From an uncultured Actinomyces sp. (GTDB taxonomy: Bacteria > Actinomycetota > Actinomycetes > Actinomycetales > Actinomycetaceae), in NCBI GenBank assembly GCA_945949035.1, contig CAMFDH010000016.1, forward strand, positions 1 to 12,785: a stretch of 12,785 bases of DNA, in the 5' to 3' direction. Positions within the stretch are counted from its first letter, which is position 1. Each line of letters begins with the position of its first letter. Shown here in pieces: positions 6,734-12,785 of this stretch. Under the pieces are notes generated by a model. That model did no database searches. It worked only from the letters and a program-made list of their open reading frames with translations, and had not been told where the DNA came from. Made by a program: the position numbers and the translations under genes.

Positions 6734-8278
6734 CTAGCCCTTCTGGAACATCGTCAGCATGCGTGCGGTAACGCGGAAGCCACCGAAGATGTTGATCGAA
6801 GCCACGACGATTGCAATGAAGCTAAGGATGGTTACCGCGAGGTTAGACGAGCCGATCTGCGTGATGGCTCCGACCAGGATGATGCCGGAAATCGCGTTGG
6901 TCACCGACATCAGCGGGGTGTGCAGCGAGTGCGCCACGCCCGTGATCACGTAGAAGCCAACGATGATCGCCAGGACGAAGACCATGTAGTGGCCAATCGC
7001 CAGGGACGGGGTCACCATGACGAGGGCGACTGCGAGTAGTGCGGCGATACCCATCCAGGCAAAGCGCTTCTGCTTGGCTGCCGCTGCTTCTCGAGCCGCT
7101 TCAGCCGCTGCCTTGGCGTGATCGACAGCGTCCTCGGCCTTCGCTGCTGGAGCCGCAGAAACTTGAATCTTGGGCGGCGGCCAGAGGATCTGCCCGTCAT
7201 CTGTCAGCGTGATGCCCCGAACGATTTCATCGTTGAGGTCGATGACCATCTGTCCGTCTTTACCCGGGGTCATCAGCTTGAGCAGGTTGACGATGTTCTG
7301 CGCGTAGAGCTGGGAGGACTGGGCGGGAAGGCGACCTGCGAGGTCGGTCCAGCCGATGATTGTCACTCCGTTGTCGGTGACGATCTTTTGTCCCGCAACT
7401 GTCTGCGTGGTGTTACCGCCGTTCGCGGCTGCCATATCGACGATGACGCTGCCGGGCTTCATGGCCGCAATCGCCTCATCATCCAGCAGGATGGGTGAGG
7501 TGCGGCCGGGGATGTTAGCCGTGGTGATGACAATGTCTGAAGCCGCCGACTGCTTGGCGTAAACAGCGTTGGCCAGCCTGGCCTGGTCCTCCGTCATCGC
7601 CTTGGCGTAACCGTCGGTCGACTTCTCTTGCGCCTGGGGGAGGGCGATGAAGCGCGCACCCATCGAGTTGACCTGCTCGGCCACCTCGGGGCGCACATCA
7701 GAGGCGAAGACCTCTGCGCCCATGGAGTTGGCGGTGCCGATCGCGGCCAGGCCAGCAACACCTGCGCCAATGACGTAGACGTGGGCCGGGGGCATCTTGC
7801 CGGCAGCCGTCACCTGGCCGGTAAAGAGACGGCCAAACTCATTGGCGGCCTCGATAATGGCGCGGTAGCCGGCCACGTTGGCCTGTGAAGAGAGAACATC
7901 CATCGCTTGCGCACGCGAAATGCGAGGGACGACGTCCATGGCGAGGGCAGTAATGTCCATCTCTGCCAGGACCCGCATCAGATCTTCGTTTCGGGCGGGG
8001 GCAAGCCTTGAGATAAGTACCGATTCCCGGTGCATCTTCTCGAGGTCGTACAGCTCAGGTGCGTCAAGGGTGAGGACAATGTCCGCCCCTAGCGCGCTGT
8101 CACGATCAACGAGCTCAGCTCCGGCCTCTTCATACTGGTAGTCAGGGTAGGAGGCGAGTGCCCCGGCCCCTGACTGGACGGCTACCGTGTAGCCCAGTTT
8201 GATGAGTTTGGTGACCGTGTCCGGAGTTGCAGCAACTAGCGGCTGGTCTGGTTTCTCGGCGGGTACACCGATTCGCAT
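6734..8278 (-). CDS. pntA: NAD(P) transhydrogenase, alpha subunit (full-length)
   Basis: A 514-residue protein of the E. coli (undivided) PntA layout. Domain I (about 1-370) binds NAD(H): [20 protein letters not shown] (119-138), nucleotide-binding loop [13 protein letters not shown] (169-181), acidic Asp194 in FASDVRPE, and [12 protein letters not shown] and [11 protein letters not shown] further on. An alanine-rich charged linker (about 373-404) leads to four membrane helices (about 407-508) with the conserved [19 protein letters not shown] 8278 has AAGGGAG 5 bases upstream; the in-frame extension to 8332 is not family-like. Odd: the N-terminus reads [12 protein letters not shown] where E. 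coli PntA has ERLTNETRVAATP, one residue shorter and lacking the usual Arg. Forms an operon with pntB; a TATAGT box lies ~40 bp upstream. Confidence 0.97.
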   Translation of the reverse strand: MRIGVPAEKPDQPLVAATPDTVTKLIKLGYTVAVQSGAGALASYPDYQYEEAGAELVDRDSALGADIVLTLDAPELYDLEKMHRESVLISRLAPARNEDLMRVLAEMDITALAMDVVPRISRAQAMDVLSSQANVAGYRAIIEAANEFGRLFTGQVTAAGKMPPAHVYVIGAGVAGLAAIGTANSMGAEVFASDVRPEVAEQVNSMGARFIALPQAQEKSTDGYAKAMTEDQARLANAVYAKQSAASDIVITTANIPGRTSPILLDDEAIAAMKPGSVIVDMAAANGGNTTQTVAGQKIVTDNGVTIIGWTDLAGRLPAQSSQLYAQNIVNLLKLMTPGKDGQMVIDLNDEIVRGITLTDDGQILWPPPKIQVSAAPAAKAEDAVDHAKAAAEAAREAAAAKQKRFAWMGIAALLAVALVMVTPSLAIGHYMVFVLAIIVGFYVITGVAHSLHTPLMSVTNAISGIILVGAITQIGSSNLAVTILSFIAIVVASINIFGGFRVTARMLTMFQKG

Positions 8279-8317
8279 GTAGGCTCCCTTGGCTCTGTTG
8301 GAGTTAACGCCCTCTCC

Positions 8318-8323
8318 ACTATA
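8318..8323 (-). promoter_or_regulatory. Candidate -10 box of the pntAB promoter
   Basis: TATAGT on the - strand (5/6 to TATAAT), within an A/T-rich patch unusual for this GC-rich sequence, 39 bases ahead of the pntA ATG. No good -35 hexamer sits 16-18 bases upstream, so the promoter would rely on -10 contacts or an activator. Confidence 0.4.
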
Positions 8324-8401
8324 AACAAGCAAGCCCGACTGCGAGGGTCTCCGGCCAAACTTTGAAGCGGCCTAACTCACTGCTGGCCGATGTGGACGGT
8401 C

Positions 8402-8430
8402 TTGGAGGGCGCTTCGCAACGGGCTAGGGT
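8402..8430 (+). promoter_or_regulatory. Candidate promoter of the thiamine-transport operon
   Basis: TTGGAG (8402-8407), a 17-base spacer, then TAGGGT (8425-8430; TANNNT type). Transcription would start around 8437, just ahead of the riboswitch core at 8440. The -35 is weak (3/6), so this rests mostly on spacing and position. Confidence 0.4.
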
Positions 8431-8431
8431 T

Positions 8432-8526
8432 GAAGCAGCCACGGGGCCCCAGCATGGGGTGAGAGGGGAACGTCAGTTCCCGACCGTCGAACCTGATCCG
8501 GTTAATACCGGCGTAGGAAGTGCGAT
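8432..8526 (+). ncRNA. TPP (thiamine pyrophosphate) riboswitch, THI element
   Basis: The THI-box core is recognisable by eye. CACGGGG opens P2, followed by P3 CCCC/GGGG, the conserved TGAGAG (8460-8465), an added hairpin GGGAAC/GTTCCC, and the P2 return ACCGT. Then come the near-invariant GAACCTGATCCGG (8489-8501), P4 CCGG/CCGG, and GGCGTAGGAAGT (8510-8521). Known: this RNA binds TPP and switches off thiamine synthesis or uptake genes. Outer boundaries are approximate because P1 is weak here. Downstream, TCCCGC (8526-8531) can pair with GCGGGA (8559-8564), covering half the GGGAGG ribosome binding site of ykoE. Control is therefore probably translational; no U-tract terminator is seen. Confidence 0.95.
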
Positions 8527-8572
8527 CCCGCGGCGCAACGGTATGTCGTCAGTCGAATGCGGGAGGCCAATC

Positions 8573-9202
8573 GTGAGTTCACGATCAACACATGAGTCAT
8601 TACCTGCCAGCGGGATCAACCCGATGCGTTGGCGTGTCGTTGATATTGTCACCGCGGCCGTCCTCGGCTCGGTCCTCGGGGTGGTCTTCCTGCTGTGGAA
8701 CCAGGTGGGCTACGCAGCCTTCACCGCCCTCGACACCCTGACCCCGGGGGTTGGTGGCATCGTCTCTGGCGTGTGGTTCCTGGGCGGCCCGGTTGGAGCC
8801 CTGGTGATTCGCAAGCCTGGAGCCGCCATCTTTGTTGAGGCTCTGGCGGCAACGGTCTCCATGGCCCTCGGTTCCCAGTGGGGGGCCGAAGCCTTCGTCG
8901 CGGGTCTGATGCAGGGCGCCGGCGCAGAGCTGGCCTTTGCAGCCTTCCGCTACCGTCGCTTCACGCCTGGTGTGGCGGCGCTTAGCGGCGGTCTGGCTGC
9001 CACGGCGGCCATGATCCTCGAGGGCGTCACCTCGGGTAACTTCGCCAAGTCACCCCTTTTCAACCTGATCTACTGGTCGACCTCAATCACCTCGGGCATC
9101 ATCATCGCCGGACTGGGCGGTTACCTGCTGGTTCGCGCCCTCGCCAAAACCGGAGCCCTCAACCGGTTCGCAGCCGGGCGAGAAATGCAGGAAAGGGTTT
9201 GA
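8573..9202 (+). CDS. ykoE: ECF transporter S component, YkoE family (thiamine/HMP uptake)
   Basis: A 209-residue membrane protein with ~5-6 helices. YkoE hallmarks are WRVVDIVTAAVLG near the start (20-32), GVWFLGGPVGALVIRKPGAA (66-85), AIFVEALAATVSMALGSQWG (85-104) and GLMQGAGAELAFAAFRYRR (111-129). Role: substrate-binding S component, by family for hydroxymethylpyrimidine or thiamine, coupled to the ATPase/EcfT protein encoded next. The TPP riboswitch upstream confirms the thiamine link. I chose GTG 8573 because GGGAGG lies 6 bases upstream and is the site the riboswitch can mask; an earlier in-frame ATG at 8543 has no ribosome binding site and lies inside the leader. Its stop overlaps the next start by 4 bp (TTGA), indicating translational coupling. 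Confidence 0.93.
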   Translation: MSSRSTHESLPASGINPMRWRVVDIVTAAVLGSVLGVVFLLWNQVGYAAFTALDTLTPGVGGIVSGVWFLGGPVGALVIRKPGAAIFVEALAATVSMALGSQWGAEAFVAGLMQGAGAELAFAAFRYRRFTPGVAALSGGLAATAAMILEGVTSGNFAKSPLFNLIYWSTSITSGIIIAGLGGYLLVRALAKTGALNRFAAGREMQERV

Positions 9203-11505
9203 CCCGAACCATGCCCACGACCCCCTCCGTCACCACCACCCCTTCGGTTCGTCTGGAGGGTTGGGGCTGGCGCCACCCCGGGCGCGAAGCCTGGGCCGTT
9301 CGGGGCGTCACCCTGGACATCAAACCGGGGGAACGGGTCCTCATCGTGGGTAACTCCGGAGCAGGCAAGACCACGCTGCTCCACGGCATTGCCGGTGTCC
9401 TCAGTGAACAAGAGGGCGAGGGCGAAGGCAGCCTGACGATTGCGGGACTTCCCGCTTCTGCCCCGCGGGTGCGCGGTCACGTCGGCCTCGTCCAACAGGA
9501 CCCGGAAACCCAGAGGGTGATGGGGCGAATTGGGGACGAGGTCGCCTTCGGCCTCGAAAACATCGGTCTGCCCCGCGAAGAAATCTGGTCCCGCACCCGA
9601 GAGGCCCTCGGCGTTGTCGGCCTCGAATACCCGATTGACCACCCCACCTCCCACCTCTCCGGAGGCGAAAAGCAGCGCCTCGCCCTCGCCTGCGCGCTCG
9701 CAATGCAGCCGCGGATCATGCTGCTGGACGAACCGACCGCGAACCTGGATGTCGAGGGCGCACGCGAGGTGCGAACCGCCACCGAGCACCTGGCGCAGGC
9801 CACCGGGGCCACCCTGATCATCATCGAACACAACTTGGGCCCGTGGATCGACCAGGCCGACCGTCTGATCGTCCTCACGGGTGGTGGGGTTGTGGCGGAC
9901 GGACCGCCCCTCGAGGTGATTGCCAACCACCTCGACCTGCTGCGTGAAGCAGGGGTGTGGGTGCCGGGATTGAACCCGCTCGACTACCTTCCGACTCTCG
10001 GAGAGACTTCGGAGAAGCTTCAACTCAAAGGCGAAGTGGCGCTGACCACCAGCTCGCTTGCGGTGGGTTACGCCGATGGCGGCGAGGTGCTCACCGGCCT
10101 CGACCTCGAGTTCCCCGAACAGGTTTCCACCTGTGTTGTCGGCGCCAACGGGGCCGGCAAGACCACCCTGGCGCTGACCCTGGCCGGACTGCTGACGCCG
10201 AAGCAGGGCCTGGTTGAAGCCGGCAGCAGCGTCGTTGCGGCTGGATCAAGCCGGGTCGACCCGGCAGAACGCAGTCCCCACGACTGGTCCACCCCCCAGC
10301 TGCTCGGGCGCATTTCCATGGTGTTCCAGGAGCCGCAGTACCAGTTCCTCACCGCCACAGTTGAGGAAGAGTTGGGGCTGGGACCCAAACTCAGCGGTTT
10401 GAGTGAGGGGGAGGTGGCAGAACGGGTTGAGCGCTACCTCGATCTTCTTCACCTCACCCACCTGCGCCGTGCTCACCCGCTCTCACTTTCGGGCGGGGAG
10501 AGACGCCGCCTCGGGGTGGGAACCGCACTGATTGCCGCCCCGGCGGTGATCGTCCTCGACGAACCCACCTTCGGCCAGGACTTCAACACCTGGGTCGACC
10601 TGGTGGCACTGTTGCGCGAGGCCGATGCCCGGGGAACCACCCTGATTACCGTCACGCACGACCCGTATCTTGTGGAGGCGCTGGGAGAGCGTGTTCTTCA
10701 GATCGATGCCCTCGCGCCCGTGGTGGCGGAAGCAGAGGTGGAACCACGTCGACCAGCCCGGTCGATCCTCAGCCGCGTTAACCCCGCGGCGCAACTCCTC
10801 GGCCTCTTCCTGATGACGATCCCACTGATGCTCAGCATCGACCCGGTGTCTGCGGGTCTGGCGTTTGCGCTGGAGCTACTTCTGCTTCCCCTGGCGCGTC
10901 TTCGTCCTCGTCAGCTGCTGATCCGCATGTCCCCGCTGCTGGTCGCGGCGCCACTGGCGGCCGTGTCCATGCTGCTCTACGGCGGTAGTGGCGGACAGGT
11001 CTACGCAGCCTGGGGACCGGTCGTGATCAGCGAGAACTCGGTGTGGCTGGCCCTTTCCATCTCCCTGCGCGTGCTGGCGGTGGGCCTCCCTGCCGTGGTA
11101 ATTCTGCCCAGCCTGGGCTCCACCGAGGTGGCGGACTCCCTGACCCAGGTGGCGAAGCTGCCGTCGCGGTTTGTGCTCTCATCCCTGGCGGCCATTCGCA
11201 TGGTGGGCCTGATGCTGACGGACTGGCAGGCCCTGCGCCGCGCCCGGCGCTCCCGCGGATTGGACGGGGCTCACTTCATCAAGGCGGCCTTCTCGCTGAC
11301 AACGTTTGCTCTGCGTCGCGCCGACTCGCTCTCCGTCTCCATGGAAGCCCGCGGATTCGGGTCCGACACTCCCCGTAGTTACGCGCGTGAGTCCAGGTTG
11401 TCCTGGTCCGATGCGGTCATGGTCCTGGTCTGTGTTTCCGTCCCCGCGATCTCCCTGGGTGTCGCCCTGGTCTTCGGCTCTTTCTCTCTGTTCGGGATCA
11501 GCTAG
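9199..11505 (+). CDS. ykoD: Fused ECF transporter ATPase-ATPase-EcfT protein (YkoD-YkoC type)
   Basis: A 768-residue energizing module in one chain. ATPase 1 (about 16-250): Walker A GNSGAGKT (51-58), Q-loop VQQDPE, signature LSGGE (153-157), Walker B MLLDEP with Glu178, and His211. ATPase 2 (about 282-505): Walker A GANGAGKT (315-322), Q-loop FQEPQ, LSGGE (430-434), VLDEP with Glu455, and His487. EcfT (about 520-768): five or so membrane helices plus both coupling motifs, ARRSRGLDG (682-690) and SMEARGFGS (714-722). In B. subtilis YkoD carries the two ATPases and YkoC is separate; here they are joined by a short linker (about 505-520). All catalytic motifs look intact. TTG 9199 overlaps the ykoE stop, with AGGA 6 bases upstream; ATG 9211 is an alternative start. 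Confidence 0.93.
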   Translation: MTRTMPTTPSVTTTPSVRLEGWGWRHPGREAWAVRGVTLDIKPGERVLIVGNSGAGKTTLLHGIAGVLSEQEGEGEGSLTIAGLPASAPRVRGHVGLVQQDPETQRVMGRIGDEVAFGLENIGLPREEIWSRTREALGVVGLEYPIDHPTSHLSGGEKQRLALACALAMQPRIMLLDEPTANLDVEGAREVRTATEHLAQATGATLIIIEHNLGPWIDQADRLIVLTGGGVVADGPPLEVIANHLDLLREAGVWVPGLNPLDYLPTLGETSEKLQLKGEVALTTSSLAVGYADGGEVLTGLDLEFPEQVSTCVVGANGAGKTTLALTLAGLLTPKQGLVEAGSSVVAAGSSRVDPAERSPHDWSTPQLLGRISMVFQEPQYQFLTATVEEELGLGPKLSGLSEGEVAERVERYLDLLHLTHLRRAHPLSLSGGERRRLGVGTALIAAPAVIVLDEPTFGQDFNTWVDLVALLREADARGTTLITVTHDPYLVEALGERVLQIDALAPVVAEAEVEPRRPARSILSRVNPAAQLLGLFLMTIPLMLSIDPVSAGLAFALELLLLPLARLRPRQLLIRMSPLLVAAPLAAVSMLLYGGSGGQVYAAWGPVVISENSVWLALSISLRVLAVGLPAVVILPSLGSTEVADSLTQVAKLPSRFVLSSLAAIRMVGLMLTDWQALRRARRSRGLDGAHFIKAAFSLTTFALRRADSLSVSMEARGFGSDTPRSYARESRLSWSDAVMVLVCVSVPAISLGVALVFGSFSLFGIS

Positions 11506-11509
11506 TAAC

Positions 11510-12079
11510 GTGACGGACGTGCCGAACCCAACCACCTGTGACGACAGCCTCCCGCCCACGGTCCTCAGGGCCGGGGCGGTTGACGTTATCCGCAAGCGCC
11601 TTGATGAGGACGATTCTCCGCGGCGCATCATCATCGATGGCCCCTCAGGAAGCGGCAAGACCACCATCGCAGCCGAGCTGGGCGATCTCTTCGACCTACC
11701 CGTCCTCAGCATTGAAGAGTGGGTTCCCGGCTGGGAGGGCCTGGCCGAGGGAACGCGCATTACCGAGGAGCTGCTTACCGGTGAGAGGTCGGGCTACCAC
11801 CGCTGGGACTGGTATCAGGAGCACTTCGAAGAGTTCGTTCCGGTCGACCTCAGCGGCAGTTGGATTCTGGAGGGCTGCGGTTCCCTCACCCCCGTCACGG
11901 CCCCGCTTGTCGACCTGAGGCTCTGGGTTGAAGCCGAGCCCGAGGTTGCCAAGGCGCGTGGTCTGGAACGGGACGGGGCCCGGTTTGCACCCCACTGGCA
12001 GCAGTGGCACGACCAGGAGGCTCGGCACTGGGAGCGCGATAATCCCCGAGGCCTAGCCGATCTGATCATCCGAACCTAG
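11510..12079 (+). CDS. P-loop kinase-like protein (uridine kinase-like, substrate unknown)
   Basis: A 189-residue cytoplasmic protein with one clear nucleotide-binding motif, IIIDGPSGSGKTT, Walker A at 44-51. An acidic segment after strand 2 (SIEEW, 67-71) and WILEG (118-122) fit a nucleoside/small-molecule kinase fold. The C-terminal part has an arginine-containing lid-like stretch (KARGLERDG, 148-156) and HWERDNPRG (173-181). I recognise the general uridine kinase-like P-loop group but not a defined enzyme. It starts at GTG 11510, 4 bp after the transporter stop; no strong ribosome binding site is visible, so translation may depend on coupling (a second GTG at 11519 is possible). Being in a TPP-controlled operon, a link to thiamine precursors is conceivable but unproven. 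Confidence 0.78.
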   Translation: MTDVPNPTTCDDSLPPTVLRAGAVDVIRKRLDEDDSPRRIIIDGPSGSGKTTIAAELGDLFDLPVLSIEEWVPGWEGLAEGTRITEELLTGERSGYHRWDWYQEHFEEFVPVDLSGSWILEGCGSLTPVTAPLVDLRLWVEAEPEVAKARGLERDGARFAPHWQQWHDQEARHWERDNPRGLADLIIRT

Positions 12080-12088
12080 GCTGACACC

Positions 12089-12785
12089 ATGAGAATCGCA
12101 GTCGGTGGGGCATCAGGGTTGATTGGCTCGCGCCTAATTCAGGCCCTGGAAAACCGTGGTGACGAGGTCGTACGTCTGGTGCGCCGACCCGCCAGGGCTG
12201 ATAACGAACGTCAGTGGGACCCAGACTCACGGGAGATCTTCGGTCCCGGACTCAGGGATGTTGACGCTGTTATCAACCTGGCTGGCGCCCCGATCGGTGG
12301 GGCGCGGTGGTCCAGGAAGTACCGCAGGGAGATTCTTGACTCCAGGGTCAACTCCACACAGACGGTGGTGCAGGCTCTTCGTGAGGCGCACGATGATGGC
12401 GCGGATCGCTGCCGAACCTTCCTTTCCGCAAGCGCCATGGGCTACTACGGCTTCAATGCGGGGGATCGTATTCTGGTGGAGGACTCGCCTTCGGGCACCG
12501 GATTCCTAGCAGGGGTGTGCCGGGCCTGGGAACGCGAGGCTGTGGTGGCTGAAGACCTTGGGGTCCGCGTGGTGCGGATGAGGACGGCTAATGTCCTCTC
12601 TGAGTCGGGCGGTTTTCTCGGAGCCCTGCGACCGCTGTTCCAGTGGGGTGTGGCGGGTCGGATTGGTTCCGGCGAGCAGTGGCTGTCCTGGGTTCACATT
12701 GATGACCATGTTGCGGCTCAGCTGTGGTTGCTTGACGGCGAGACTCGCGGGGCCGTCAATATTGCTGCCCCATTCCCGGTGCGCA
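12089..12785 (+). CDS. TIGR01777-family NAD(P)-dependent epimerase/oxidoreductase (YfcH type), 3'-truncated
   Basis: The frame runs open from ATG 12089 to the window end (232 residues visible of an expected ~300). It begins MRIAVGGASGLIGSRL, a Rossmann dinucleotide loop (GGxSGxIG). Family motifs follow in order: VINLAGAPIGGARW, the SRVNST segment, FLSASAMGYYG (Tyr-containing active-site strand), FLAGVCRAWEREA, RTANVLSESGGFLGAL and IGSGEQWLSWVHIDD. Known: an extended short-chain dehydrogenase/reductase family with conserved cofactor binding but no settled substrate. It starts 9 bp after the kinase-like gene with a weak AGG 8 bases upstream, so it is probably the last-seen gene of the same operon. 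Only the C-terminal substrate region is missing. Confidence 0.93.
   Translation, partial: MRIAVGGASGLIGSRLIQALENRGDEVVRLVRRPARADNERQWDPDSREIFGPGLRDVDAVINLAGAPIGGARWSRKYRREILDSRVNSTQTVVQALREAHDDGADRCRTFLSASAMGYYGFNAGDRILVEDSPSGTGFLAGVCRAWEREAVVAEDLGVRVVRMRTANVLSESGGFLGALRPLFQWGVAGRIGSGEQWLSWVHIDDHVAAQLWLLDGETRGAVNIAAPFPVR

Noticed and set aside
9121..10023. 300-codon - strand open frame opposite the ATPase gene
   Set aside because: It overlaps the ykoE end and ATPase domain 1 with no motif of its own; again a GC-driven shadow.
1..12785. CRISPR arrays, tRNA genes, insertion sequences, attachment sites
   Set aside because: I found no regularly spaced direct repeats, cloverleaf with CCA-proximal arms, transposase motifs or terminal inverted repeats on either strand.

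Overview
This is ordinary chromosomal sequence from a high-GC Gram-positive bacterium (Actinomycetota, possibly near Actinomycetaceae; I cannot name the genus). The evidence is strong G/C bias at third codon positions, frequent GTG and TTG starts, G/A-rich ribosome binding sites, and Actinomycetota-style protein variants. Both ends cut through genes. I see no prophage, insertion sequence, CRISPR array, tRNA or rRNA, and no convincing previously undescribed system.

Layout. Positions 1-4126 are on the + strand: a 5'-truncated ferritin-like/VIT iron transporter (MbfA type), a TRIC/UPF0126 membrane protein, an SRAP-domain abasic-site protein, a membrane-anchored DUF1524 HNH nuclease and a TauE/SafE exporter. 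A bidirectional terminator follows. A cold-shock protein on the - strand then diverges from a RidA-family gene on the + strand; the 269 bp between them hold an operator-like inverted repeat and a foldable cspA leader. A second bidirectional terminator separates the RidA-family gene from pntAB on the - strand (5235-8278), which encodes the proton-translocating NAD(P) transhydrogenase.

Positions 8279-8572 hold the divergent pntAB promoter region and a TPP riboswitch. The riboswitch heads a + strand operon: ykoE (ECF S component for thiamine or its HMP precursor), then one 768-residue protein fusing two ECF ATPase domains to the EcfT membrane domain, then a P-loop kinase-like protein, then a TIGR01777-family NAD-dependent epimerase that runs off the window.

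How the genes work together. The clearest unit is riboswitch-ykoE-ATPase/ATPase/EcfT: all modules of an ECF thiamine or HMP importer in two translationally coupled reading frames, with a visible sequestering helix that would hide the ykoE ribosome binding site when TPP is abundant. PntA and PntB form one complex supplying NADPH. The other genes are probably independent housekeeping or stress functions (iron handling, DNA damage, sulfur or anion export, imine detoxification). The most worthwhile second looks are the fused ECF module, the riboswitch expression platform, the cspA leader and the membrane-anchored nuclease.
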